DNA of 17,735 nucleotides from positions 1-17,735 of the forward strand of contig DATFYM010000075.1 of assembly GCA_035315065.1 (NCBI GenBank). Direction: 5' to 3'. The notes below the pieces were generated by a model. It worked only from the letters and a program-made list of their open reading frames with translations, did not search any database and was not told the origin of the DNA. The stretch comes from DATFYM01 sp035315065. Its GTDB lineage: Bacteria; Acidobacteriota; Terriglobia; UBA7540. The position numbers were made by a program, and so were the translations under genes. This document shows, piece by piece, positions 1 through 7,444 of this stretch; position 1 is the stretch's first letter, and each line of letters begins with the position of its first letter.

Positions 1-22
1 ACCCTTTACCCTTTACCCTTCA
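1..22. repeat. Short tandem heptamer (ACCCTTT)
   Basis: The left edge reads as about three copies of a 7-bp unit (ACCCTTT) ending at the stop codon region of the TPR gene. It is cut by the window edge, so its full length is unknown. Confidence 0.5.
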
Positions 23-1698
23 TGCTTGCCGTCTTTGCCTTCAATAAGCCCTGAGTTAGAGAGGATGCGGCGGACTTTTTTGGGCGAGATCGACAGGCGC
101 GCCGCCACGCGCGAGACCTTGCGGCCCTCGCGTTTCCAGACCTTGGGTATCACAATGCCTGCGAACTCCTCCGTGATTTGCTGGAACGTCTTGTCTCCCA
201 CAATGCCTTGCGACCATTCACGCAGCACGGAGTCGATACTACCAGCCTTCAGGAGCTTTCTTCTCAGCACCTGCAGATCTTCCCACACATAGTCCTGACC
301 TTCCGGTTTGAGGAGCGCTGCCGCCCGGTCACAGGACTCGCCGGCCGCCTGCGGGTCGCCGAAGAACTCGTTGGCAAGCACGAAGCCTTGGACGATGTAA
401 GCCCTGGCCAAGAGCCGCCGGTTCTGAGTGTGCTTGGCATACTCCACCGCGTCACGCGCGAAGTCGCACGCGAGCTGAGCGTGGTGGGTATCGGATTTCT
501 CCTCGATCTGCTCCTCAAACTTGGCATTCTCAACCGTCGATTGCAGGATGCGGGCCCGCGCCTCCAGAATGTAGTCCTTCTTGTCCTCCCCCAGGCGGTA
601 GGCCGCGGCCGCCTCGTTGGCCGCGCCGTCCAGATCACCGCCGTCCAGGCACAGCAAGCCACGATCGACGTGCACGGTTCCGAGGCCTCGATGATCGTCG
701 TAACGGCTGTAGATCTGTTCTGCCTGGTCCAGGTGCGCCAGCGCCTCCGCGCGGAGCCTCTCGAGATGCGCCCTCTCCCGAACTTTGGGAAAAGCGGCGG
801 GTCCCGCATGGCGGGATCCGGCGGTCTTCAAACGCCGTGCGACCTCGCGGTCGATCTTTTTACCCAGGCGGGCAGCGATAAGGCGTTTCACGAACGCGGT
901 GTTGGCGAGCGCGCGGGCGAGATGGCGGTGCAGGGGACTTCGCTTCTTGTACTCCTCAATGGAATCGGCGAAGTGCTGAAGCGCCTGGTCGTACCGGCCC
1001 TGCCGGCGCGCGATCCTGCCGTAGGCGGACTGGATGTTGCCTCGCGTCACGTAATCATCCGTCTCCAGCAGAACCGCTTCCGCCTCCTTCAGGATGCGCC
1101 TCGCCTCCTGCGGCTTGCCTTCCTGAAAGAGGAGCCAGCTCTCCAGCACTTGCATCACCGCCGCCATCTTGGGATATTCCAGGCGCAGGGCGAGTTCCTT
1201 GCCCTTAACGGTGTACCTCAGGGCGCTGTCGTACCGGCCCATTTTTCTCTGGCATCGTCCAATCCAGAAGTTGGCAATCGCCACGAGCTCCTGATCTTGA
1301 ATCTCGTTCTCCAACGAGAGGACAGTCTCGAAATGGGGAATCGCGCTCTCGGAGTTCTCCTCCGACATGGCCACTAAGCCCTCGGCCATTCGGATGTGGA
1401 CGTAATCGGAAAGTGGAAGGGCGGCCCTGAAGGCTTGCGAGAACCGGGTCAGCAATTCCTTCACCAAGCGTGGTTGGTCGAACCCAATGTCCACCCACTG
1501 CGCGAGGTAACCGAGGAAAACAGCACCATCCTTCTGCGATGGATCAAGCGCGGCAAGAAAGGCGCGATGACTTTCGAGCCAATCAATCCCGGCACCGATG
1601 CGGCGAGAGACGAGATCGTCCCGGAGACGCGCCAGATCGTTGTCGGAGATTTTGGCCTTTGGAGTTTTGCCGGAGCTTTTTGCCACAGAAGGGGACAT
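13..1698 (-). CDS. TPR-repeat protein with C-terminal helix-turn-helix
   Basis: This 561-residue protein has no signal peptide or membrane segment, so it is probably cytoplasmic. Residues 1-25 are Lys/Ser-rich and look disordered. From about residue 100 to 470 it is almost entirely helical, with recurring TPR-like units such as AIANFWIGRCQRKMGRYDSA, SAYGRIARRQGRYDQALQHF and VDRGLLCLDGGDLDGAANEA. The last 50 residues (VSRVAARLSISPKKVRRIL) look like a Fis-type helix-turn-helix, suggesting a DNA-binding regulator with a TPR sensing or scaffold part. The ATG at 1698 has only a weak GAGG upstream. The gene lies 104 bp downstream of malate synthase on the same strand, separated by an 18-bp perfect inverted repeat. 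The architecture is clear; the exact function and ligand are not recognisable. Confidence 0.85.
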   Translation of the reverse strand: MSPSVAKSSGKTPKAKISDNDLARLRDDLVSRRIGAGIDWLESHRAFLAALDPSQKDGAVFLGYLAQWVDIGFDQPRLVKELLTRFSQAFRAALPLSDYVHIRMAEGLVAMSEENSESAIPHFETVLSLENEIQDQELVAIANFWIGRCQRKMGRYDSALRYTVKGKELALRLEYPKMAAVMQVLESWLLFQEGKPQEARRILKEAEAVLLETDDYVTRGNIQSAYGRIARRQGRYDQALQHFADSIEEYKKRSPLHRHLARALANTAFVKRLIAARLGKKIDREVARRLKTAGSRHAGPAAFPKVRERAHLERLRAEALAHLDQAEQIYSRYDDHRGLGTVHVDRGLLCLDGGDLDGAANEAAAAYRLGEDKKDYILEARARILQSTVENAKFEEQIEEKSDTHHAQLACDFARDAVEYAKHTQNRRLLARAYIVQGFVLANEFFGDPQAAGESCDRAAALLKPEGQDYVWEDLQVLRRKLLKAGSIDSVLREWSQGIVGDKTFQQITEEFAGIVIPKVWKREGRKVSRVAARLSISPKKVRRILSNSGLIEGKDGKHEG

Positions 1699-1729
1699 GA
1701 CGCGCCTCGACCACTACCAGTCGGGAGTC

Positions 1730-1793
1730 GGGAGTCGGGAGTAGGGAAAACGCCGTCTCCCTGCCTCCTCCCTACTCCCTACTCCCGACTCCC
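1730..1793. repeat. Inverted GGGAGTAGGGA-type repeat, terminator-like
   Basis: The arm at 1730-1747 (GGGAGTCGGGAGTAGGGA) is the exact reverse complement of 1776-1793, an 18-bp perfect stem with a 28-nt loop. It lies between the end of malate synthase and the start of the TPR gene, both on the minus strand. It could end or attenuate the malate synthase transcript, but there is no clear U-tract. Related GGGAGTAGGGA units occur at 6163-6177, 6271-6295 and 7394-7414, so it belongs to a dispersed family. Confidence 0.7.
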
Positions 1794-1801
1794 TATTCGT
1801 C

Positions 1802-3394
1802 TCAGTCGATGTAGTCGTAAGCCACGAGAGTCAAGAACTCGGGGAAATCCGCGCGGGTCATCATGCTCTCGTAAATCTGTGCGGCCGTCTTGAAGCCCAT
1901 CGAATCAAATCTCTCGGCGCCCAGCCTGGTCCGCAGTTTCTCCAATTCTTCGGAAGTGGCCTGGCGCACCAGTTCCATCGTCACCGTCCGGCCATCACTC
2001 ATTTTCGCCCCGTGTTTCACCCATTGCCACACCTGCGCCCGGCAGATCTCGCAGGTTGCCGCATCTTCCATGAGGTTATAAATCGGAACGCAGCCGTTGC
2101 CCTGCAACCACGCGGCCAGATACTGCAGACCCACGTCGATGTTCCAGCGCAGCCCGGCCTCCGTGATTTCCCCTTCCGGCACCGCGACCAGATCGGCGGC
2201 GTTGATTCGCACGTCATCCCGTCGGCGCGAAATCTGGTTGGGGGTCTTCATGTAAGTATCAAACACTTCCTTGGCCACCGGTACCAGGCCCGGATGCGCC
2301 ACCCACGTTCCGTCATGACCGGCGCGGACCTCGCGGAGCTTATCCTGCCGCACCTTCTCGAGGGCCGCTTCATTGGCGGCCGGATCGTTCTTAATCGGAA
2401 TCTGCGCGGCCATGCCTCCCATAGCGTGGATGCCGCGACGGTGGCACGTCTCGATCAGCAGCAGAACGTAGGAGTTCAGGAAATGCCGGTCCATCGTTAC
2501 CAGAGCACGGTTGGGAAGAACGAAATCGGGACGGTTGCGGAATTTCTTGATGAAGCTGAAGATGTAGTCCCACCGTCCGCAATTGAGCCCGGCCGAGTGC
2601 TGCCGCAGCTCGTAGAGGATCTCGTTCATCTCGAAAGCGGCGAGGATGGTTTCAATCAGCACGGTGGCCCGGATGGTTCCCCGTGGAATTCCCAGCTCGT
2701 CTTGCGCGAAATTGAATACGTCGTTCCACAGACGCGCCTCGAGGTGGCTTTCCAGCTTGGGCAGGTAGAAGTAAGGCCCCGTACCTTTCGCGATCAGCGT
2801 TTTCGCATTGTGAAAGAAGAAAAGCCCGAAATCGAACAGCGACCCGGAGATCGGTTTCCCCCCCACCAAGAAGTGCTTCTCGTCGAGATGCCAGCCGCGC
2901 GGCCGCACCATCAGGGTTGCTGTCCGCTCCGCCAGGTCGTACGCCTTTCCTTCCGGGCTCACGTAGGTGATGGTCCCGTTGACGGCATCGCGCAGGTTGT
3001 ACTGGCCGTCCAGGTTGTTTTGCCACGTGGGAGAATTCGAGTCCTCGAAATCGGCCATGAACACGCTCGCCCCGGAGTTCAGGGCGTTGATGATCATCTT
3101 TCGATCCACCGGGCCGGTGATCTCCACCCGCCGGTCGAGAAGGTCGTGCGGAATAGGGGCGGCCGCCCAATTCGCCGCGCGGATCTCGGCAGTCTCGGGT
3201 AGGAAGTCCGGCATCTTGCCCGCGTCGATTTCCTGTTGCCGGGCGGTGCGTCTTGTCAAAAGCTGCTGCCGCACGTCTTCAAACTTCCGGGCGAGCTTGG
3301 TAAGGAAATGTGCTGCCTCCTCGGTCAGGATTGTGGCTTGGGCTTCGTTGATCGGGCGCGTGATCTGCACTTCTTCTTGTTGTACCGGGACCAT
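1802..3394 (-). CDS. aceB: Malate synthase A
   Basis: Malate synthase condenses glyoxylate with acetyl-CoA to malate and CoA, the second step of the glyoxylate bypass, in the cytoplasm. The 530-residue length matches the A-type family. Family signatures are visible: SVFMADFEDSNSPTW, RPRGWHLDEKHFLV, GTIRATVLIETILAAFEMNE (with the conserved active-site Arg) and NLMEDAATCEICRAQ, whose Asp444 corresponds to the catalytic base of the family. The start at 3394 is supported by a strong AGGAGG six to seven bases upstream. It diverges from isocitrate lyase at 3858, so the two shunt genes share one control region. It appears intact. Confidence 0.97.
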   Translation of the reverse strand: MVPVQQEEVQITRPINEAQATILTEEAAHFLTKLARKFEDVRQQLLTRRTARQQEIDAGKMPDFLPETAEIRAANWAAAPIPHDLLDRRVEITGPVDRKMIINALNSGASVFMADFEDSNSPTWQNNLDGQYNLRDAVNGTITYVSPEGKAYDLAERTATLMVRPRGWHLDEKHFLVGGKPISGSLFDFGLFFFHNAKTLIAKGTGPYFYLPKLESHLEARLWNDVFNFAQDELGIPRGTIRATVLIETILAAFEMNEILYELRQHSAGLNCGRWDYIFSFIKKFRNRPDFVLPNRALVTMDRHFLNSYVLLLIETCHRRGIHAMGGMAAQIPIKNDPAANEAALEKVRQDKLREVRAGHDGTWVAHPGLVPVAKEVFDTYMKTPNQISRRRDDVRINAADLVAVPEGEITEAGLRWNIDVGLQYLAAWLQGNGCVPIYNLMEDAATCEICRAQVWQWVKHGAKMSDGRTVTMELVRQATSEELEKLRTRLGAERFDSMGFKTAAQIYESMMTRADFPEFLTLVAYDYID

Positions 3395-3456
3395 TTATTA
3401 CCTCCTGTCGGTTCTCAGTCTCAGAGAGCGCGAAATAATTGCTAAGGAGTTTCCAT

Positions 3457-3556
3457 CACAGAGACACAGAGGCACAGAGAAATAATGGGAAGCGCGTGGA
3501 AACAAACGATCTTCATATGATCCTCGCGCTCTTCTCTGTGTCTCCGTGCCTCTGTG
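3457..3556. repeat. Dispersed hairpin repeat (CACAGAGGCACAGAGA type), copy 1
   Basis: The left arm 3457-3480 and right arm 3533-3556 are inverted copies with 21 of 24 positions matching, flanked inward by a further GAAGCGCG/CGCGCTCTTC pairing. Positions 3465-3505 reappear nearly unchanged at 17347-17386. It lies about 60-160 bp upstream of the malate synthase start, so it is probably transcribed in that leader or sits near its promoter. Confidence 0.75.
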
Positions 3557-3643
3557 TTTAATCTCTCACACCTTCTGAGAACGGAAGACTATTTTAGCGC
3601 ATGTGCCAGGCAGAACGCATCCTCTCCTCGCCCGGCTCGGACA

Positions 3644-3664
3644 GGTGGTCCGATTCGGACCACC
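3644..3664. promoter_or_regulatory. Perfect 21-bp palindrome, candidate operator for the glyoxylate shunt
   Basis: The sequence is GGTGGTCCGA, one central T, then TCGGACCACC: ten bases each side with no mismatch. It ends four bases before a TTGACC -35-like hexamer and lies between divergent malate synthase and isocitrate lyase. That is typical of a dimeric repressor or activator site. The TGGTC/GACCA half-sites loosely recall GntR/FadR-type sites, but the regulator cannot be named from sequence. Confidence 0.55.
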
Positions 3665-3668
3665 CGAT

Positions 3669-3697
3669 TTGACCCCTCTTTAGGGCTGGGTTCTACT
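3669..3697 (+). promoter_or_regulatory. Candidate sigma70-type promoter for isocitrate lyase
   Basis: TTGACC at 3669-3674, a 17-base spacer and TCTACT at 3692-3697 (4 of 6 to TATAAT). It points to isocitrate lyase and would leave a leader of about 150 nt before the 3858 start. It is a weak match, but the adjoining palindrome strengthens it. Confidence 0.35.
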
Positions 3698-3847
3698 TGA
3701 TCATGGCGACAATCTTCTCGGCACACGAGGGGTTGGTCAAAAACAACCGAGTTCATGACGCGATTCTCGAGGGACCAGAGTAATGGCAAGTAAAGGTAAT
3801 GGTGACGCCCGTCGACTTTGCAGCGACTCAGGAGTACGCTCAGAGGC

Positions 3848-3853
3848 AGGAGG
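3848..3853 (+). promoter_or_regulatory. Shine-Dalgarno AGGAGG that decides the isocitrate lyase start
   Basis: A full AGGAGG lies four bases before the ATG at 3858. The upstream in-frame ATG at 3783 has no comparable site, and its 25 extra residues do not look like the family's N-terminus. Confidence 0.7.
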
Positions 3854-3857
3854 TAGT

Positions 3858-6140
3858 ATGACTACATTCAACCAGCAGGTGGCGGCCGCCGAGGAGTGGT
3901 TTCGAAGCCCACGGTTCGCCGGCATCGTCCGCCTTTACTCTCCGCGTGAGGTGGCCGAGCAACAGGGTACGATCTCCGGCGACTACGCCGTCGCCCGACG
4001 GGCCGCCGAGGAGTTCTATGTGCGCCTGCGCGAGCTGTTTGAGCAGCGCGAGCAGATTACGACCTTCGGCCCCTATTCCCCCGGCCAGGCGGTCGTCCTG
4101 AAGCGGATGGGGATAGAAGGCATTTACCTTGGCGGCTGGGCGACCTCCGCCAAGGGCTCGCACTCAGAGGACCCGGGGCCGGACCTGGCGAGCTACCCCT
4201 TGAACCAGGTGCCGGACGAGGCCGCCGGGCTGGTGCGAGCACTTCTCACGGCCGACAAGAACCAACACTTCGCCCGGGCACGGATGAGCGAAGAACAGCG
4301 TAAGGCAACTCCGGCAGTCGATTATCGGCCCTTCATCATCGCCGATGCCGACACTGGCCACGGTGGAGATGCGCACGTGCGCAACTTGATCCGCCGCTTC
4401 GTGGAGGTCGGCGTTCCGGGCTACCACATTGAAGACCAGAAGCCTGGGGCGAAGAAGTGCGGCCACCAGGGCGGTAAGGTGCTGGTGGCCGAGGACGAGC
4501 AGATCAGGCGTCTCAACGCGGCTCGCCTGCAGCTTGACATCATGCGGGTACCGGGCATCATTGTGGCCCGAACCGATGCCGAAGCGGCGACGTTTGTTGA
4601 GAGTCGCAGCGACGAGCGGGACCAGCCCTTTATCCTCGGCGCAACCAACATCGAGTTGCCAAGTTACCGGGTTGGCTATCTGGCCATTCTGAGAAAGCTC
4701 TTCGAACTGGGGGTCGACGAGGTCCGGGGACACCTCCTGTTCGCCGTGTCAGAGACCGAGTATGAGGCGACCTTTGCCTGGCTTGAGCAGGTCGGGCTCA
4801 TGTCGATCATCACCGAGACTGCCCCCGTCGCCAGGCATGCGTCGGCAACGGAGCTCGAGACTGCGCTGCAGAGGATCGACACCCGCTATGCGGAAATCTG
4901 GCAGGCAGAAGCCGGGCTGAAGACCTATGGGCAGGCAGTTGCTGACGTGATGGAGTTGCGCACCGACGAAGGCGATCGTTTCGACATGAGCGTCGAGCAA
5001 TGGCTGGAGTTCTCGAAACACGCTTCCTTCTACGAGGCGCGCTCACGGGCGAAGTCGATGGGTGTCGAGGTCGTCTGGGATTGCGAGCTGCCCAAGACCC
5101 CGGAAGGCTTCTATCAACTCCAGAGCGGGATCGACTATGCCATCGCCAAATCGCTCGCTGCGGCGCCCTTCGCGGATCTGCTGTGGATGGAGACCAAGAC
5201 GGCGGACCTGGAGGACGCCAGTAAGTTCGCGCACGCGATCCACGCCGAATATCCCGACAAGATGCTGGCCTACAACTTGTCGCCGTCGTTCAACTGGGAT
5301 ACCACGGGCATGAGCGACGAGGAGATGAGGCGCTTCCCGGAGGAACTGGGAAGGCTCGGCTTCGTCTTCAACTTCATCACTTACGGCGGGCACCAGATCG
5401 ATGGCTTGGCCGCCGAGGAGTTCGCCACCGCGTTGAAGCAGGACGGGATGTTGGCGCTGGCGCGCCTGCAGCGCAAGTTCAGGCTGCTGGAATCTCCCTA
5501 TCGCACACCGCAGACGCTGGTGGGAGGACCACGGCTGGATGCCGCATTGATGGCCTCGTCGGGACGCACTGCCGCAACCAAGGCGATGGGCAAGGGATCG
5601 ACGCAGTTCCAGCACCTGGTTCAGACCGAGGTCCCCACCAAGCTGCTGGAGGAATGGCTGGCGACGTGGAGGGAGCACTGGGACTATCCGGGGAAGATGC
5701 GGGTGGAGCTGCGTCCCCACACGTCCGGTTCGGAACTGTTGGAACTGTGCGTGCTCGACGAGGCAAGTGGAGAAAAGCTGGCCAACGTCATCTTCGCCAA
5801 CATTCAGGATCGTCGCGGCCGGATCATCCTCTCGTTTCGCGACCAGAACACGGTCGCGCGGCTACGCAAGAAGCGACTGATGACGCTCGTCCATCTGTTT
5901 CTGATCCATCGCTACAAAGCGAGCAGCGTGCACTACGTGACTCCGAACGAGGATAACCAAATTCAGGCGGACCGGATGAAGAGTCTGGGGATCTTCACGG
6001 ACGTGCACACCGAAATTGGGCAAATCATCGTCGCGCACATCGGCACGCAGGTTGTTGCCGAACTGCTGAAGCCTGACCGGTCTGCCCTCGCGGACATGAT
6101 TCGGAAAACGTCGCCGCAGTTGGTGGGATCCCCGGCATAG
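3858..6140 (+). CDS. aceA: Isocitrate lyase, long form with C-terminal extension (ICL2-like)
   Basis: Isocitrate lyase cleaves isocitrate to glyoxylate and succinate, the first step of the glyoxylate bypass. The catalytic loop KKCGH is present at residues 199-203, with Cys201 the active-site residue, followed by QGGKVLV. ADADTGHGGDAHV and YHIEDQ are metal and substrate site signatures. The protein is 760 residues from the start chosen here, against about 430 for the short bacterial enzyme. The final 150 residues (for example FANIQDRRGRIILSFRDQNT and VHYVTPNEDNQIQADRMKS) resemble the C-terminal domain of Mycobacterium tuberculosis ICL2, known to bind acetyl-CoA and stimulate the enzyme. An in-frame ATG at 3783 would add 25 residues but lacks a good ribosome site. 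It diverges from malate synthase. Confidence 0.95.
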   Translation: MTTFNQQVAAAEEWFRSPRFAGIVRLYSPREVAEQQGTISGDYAVARRAAEEFYVRLRELFEQREQITTFGPYSPGQAVVLKRMGIEGIYLGGWATSAKGSHSEDPGPDLASYPLNQVPDEAAGLVRALLTADKNQHFARARMSEEQRKATPAVDYRPFIIADADTGHGGDAHVRNLIRRFVEVGVPGYHIEDQKPGAKKCGHQGGKVLVAEDEQIRRLNAARLQLDIMRVPGIIVARTDAEAATFVESRSDERDQPFILGATNIELPSYRVGYLAILRKLFELGVDEVRGHLLFAVSETEYEATFAWLEQVGLMSIITETAPVARHASATELETALQRIDTRYAEIWQAEAGLKTYGQAVADVMELRTDEGDRFDMSVEQWLEFSKHASFYEARSRAKSMGVEVVWDCELPKTPEGFYQLQSGIDYAIAKSLAAAPFADLLWMETKTADLEDASKFAHAIHAEYPDKMLAYNLSPSFNWDTTGMSDEEMRRFPEELGRLGFVFNFITYGGHQIDGLAAEEFATALKQDGMLALARLQRKFRLLESPYRTPQTLVGGPRLDAALMASSGRTAATKAMGKGSTQFQHLVQTEVPTKLLEEWLATWREHWDYPGKMRVELRPHTSGSELLELCVLDEASGEKLANVIFANIQDRRGRIILSFRDQNTVARLRKKRLMTLVHLFLIHRYKASSVHYVTPNEDNQIQADRMKSLGIFTDVHTEIGQIIVAHIGTQVVAELLKPDRSALADMIRKTSPQLVGSPA

Positions 6141-6162
6141 CGAGGTGTGACCTGGGGATTAG

Positions 6163-6295
6163 GGAATAGGGAGTAGGGCACGTCAAGGGCTTAAGGGGTT
6201 ATCACCGACGGCCACCGGGTTTGGGAACTGCTAATTGGGAGTACGGAGTAGGTGAGTCGGTACCTACCTACTCCCTATTTCCTACTCCCTATTCC
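6163..6295. repeat. Inverted GGGAGTAGGGA-family arms after isocitrate lyase
   Basis: GGAATAGGGAGTAGG at 6163-6177 is exactly reverse-complementary to 6281-6295. The arms lie just downstream of the isocitrate lyase stop and could fold in its 3' transcript end, though the loop is over 100 nt. Confidence 0.5.
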
Positions 6296-6320
6296 GGCGA
6301 CGCTGTATCATGCGTATGCC
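6271..6320 (-). pseudogene. Orphan copy of a PEP-CTERM gene tail
   Basis: The first 41 bases match the 3' end of the 1146-residue PEP-CTERM gene (from 7394) at 38 positions, then continue with one single-base gap. Read on the minus strand it encodes the equivalent of MIQRRRNRE followed by TAG, where the intact gene has MMQRHRTRE and TAG. The transmembrane and PEP parts are absent upstream, so this is a scar or a dispersed repeat rather than a gene. Confidence 0.55.
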
Positions 6321-6426
6321 AGTCATTTCCCTAGTTCCAGTTTGAATGAGCAATTACAGGGCAACCTCCTTTCAGCTTACAAGACCAGCCAGGCTTGTCC
6401 TGGCGCACCAGAGATCCGCGCTATGC

Positions 6427-6489
6427 TTGCTCGATGAGAATATCTCGACTTGGCGAGGCATCCCGGCTAACAACACTCCTCGCCCTGCA
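6427..6489 (-). repeat. 63-bp GEECC cassette, copy 1
   Basis: It is identical to 11544-11606 at 61 of 63 positions. On the minus strand it supplies the last seven codons (LQGEECC) and TAG stop of the cation-transporter gene plus about 40 bases downstream. Arms GGCGAGG (6452-6458) and CCTCGCC (6478-6484) pair perfectly around the stop codon. Weaker similarity (about three quarters) extends roughly 25 bases further downstream of the gene. Confidence 0.8.
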
Positions 6490-7111
6490 ACGCTTTCTTC
6501 CCTTCCAGGCAGATGACTGGAACCGCAACCAGCGCGGCGGCGGGGTCTATCCATCGGATATGAAGCACGGCATTGAGGACCAAGCCGGCAAGGGTTATGC
6601 CGGCAAGGTAGGCGCAGGTTGCCGACTGCACCGCGTCCGCGGTTAACGCCGTATTGCGAGCCGTTTTTCCGGCTCTTCGCTTCGCCGCACTCAGCGGGGG
6701 CATGACGGCGAGCGCGGCAATGGTGACGCCCATGCCGATCCAACTTGTGTCGGGCCGCACATGCTGCCACAGCGCCAGGGCAGAGCTCATGGTGATGACC
6801 GCAGCGAGCACGAAGAGAAGAATGCCCGCGAGCCTCGCAGCCCGGGCAGTGCTCACAGCAAGGCTTGGGACGAATTGCAGGAGCACCACGAGTGCCGACA
6901 AGAGTTCTATCAAACTATCGGCGCCAAAGGCCAAAAGCACGGGGCTGCGTGCGCGCCATGCAGAAAAGAGAGCAAGGGCGCACTCAACCACCATCCAGAT
7001 CAGCGTGACCACCTGCAACCGCATAATCTGGCGCGATATTTCGCCGGAAGTTCCTGCGCATCCCGAGGCGTGAGTCAATGTCCCGCGTCCCGTTTCTTCT
7101 TCAAAGCTCAT
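6467..7111 (-). CDS. Cation-diffusion-facilitator-like membrane protein lacking the cytoplasmic domain
   Basis: A 214-residue protein with about six hydrophobic segments, starting near LQVVTLIWMVVECALALFSA. The second contains FGADSLIELLSALVVLLQF and the fifth TADAVQSATCAYLAGITLAG, both resembling the CDF membrane domain with its metal-site Asp residues. CDF proteins export divalent metals in exchange for protons and normally have a soluble C-terminal domain, making about 300 residues. Here the chain ends right after the sixth segment with LQGEECC, contributed by a dispersed repeat. The ATG at 7111 has no clear ribosome site; ATG at 7024 is an alternative that still keeps all membrane segments. 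Transport activity is inferred. Confidence 0.75.
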   Translation of the reverse strand: MSFEEETGRGTLTHASGCAGTSGEISRQIMRLQVVTLIWMVVECALALFSAWRARSPVLLAFGADSLIELLSALVVLLQFVPSLAVSTARAARLAGILLFVLAAVITMSSALALWQHVRPDTSWIGMGVTIAALAVMPPLSAAKRRAGKTARNTALTADAVQSATCAYLAGITLAGLVLNAVLHIRWIDPAAALVAVPVICLEGKKALQGEECC

Positions 7112-7135
7112 AGTGCGTATATCACCGCCCCCGGC

Positions 7136-7395
7136 AGCGGGTAGCCACGATCAGCGCATTTCTGACCGTGGGCCTTTCCTTCGATGACGAATAGGAGTGC
7201 ATGCGCGTGAATCCCGTGGTCAAGGGCCCGGTGAAGCGGCGGGGAGATTGGCGGTGGTCGAGTCACGACAGTCTTGCTTTGGACAATGCAACGGCGGCTG
7301 CCTGCCCGGTCAGATTGATTACGTGCGATTGCCGCTGGGGTACCGTGCATGAGAAAAGCCCACGGTCGGAACGGCACTGACCGTGGCTACCCGCT
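7136..7395. repeat. 260-bp element with 43-bp hairpin-forming inverted ends
   Basis: Positions 7136-7178 and 7353-7395 are inverted copies with 37 of 43 matching. Each end also folds on itself: CCACGGTC and GACCGTGG make an 8-bp perfect stem in the right end, with one mismatch in the left. The centre has no convincing gene. The structure resembles a MITE or a pair of inverted REP units. It lies between the transporter start and the end of the PEP-CTERM gene. Confidence 0.75.
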
Positions 7396-7444
7396 CCCTA
7401 TTTCCTACTCCCTAGTCCGGTGACGCTGCATCATAACGTATGCT
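7394..7444 (-). repeat. PEP-CTERM tail repeat, copy 2 (inside the gene end)
   Basis: This copy overlaps the last codons and stop of the PEP-CTERM gene, and its partner is at 6271-6320. It also carries the CTCCCTATTTCCTACTCCCT motif of the GGGAGTAGGGA family, so repeat and coding sequence are merged here. Confidence 0.65.

Larger units (their letters stand above)
6141..6466. other. Gene-free repeat-rich spacer
   Basis: This 326-base spacer holds an inverted pair of GGGAGTAGGGA-type arms (6163-6177 with 6281-6295, 15 bp exact), a local GTAGGT/ACCTAC hairpin near 6248-6270, a copy of the PEP-CTERM gene tail (6271-6320) and the 3' part of the GEECC cassette. No convincing ORF is seen. Confidence 0.6.

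Noticed and set aside
178..1377. Long plus-strand ORF (399 codons) opposite the TPR gene
   Set aside because: It is the antisense shadow of a clearly coding TPR gene; its composition is low-quality and no family is visible.
2012..3202. 396-codon plus-strand ORF opposite malate synthase
   Set aside because: Antisense to a highly conserved enzyme, with no recognisable domain or ribosome site.
3457..3556. CRISPR-like repeat
   Set aside because: Only one inverted pair is present with no regular spacers; it is a hairpin repeat.
5043..5720. 225-codon minus-strand ORF opposite isocitrate lyase
   Set aside because: Antisense shadow in high-GC DNA, rich in Arg/Leu/Gln without motifs.
7108..7377. 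89-codon minus-strand ORF upstream of the transporter
   Set aside because: It lies inside the 260-bp inverted-end element and has no ribosome site or protein-like pattern.
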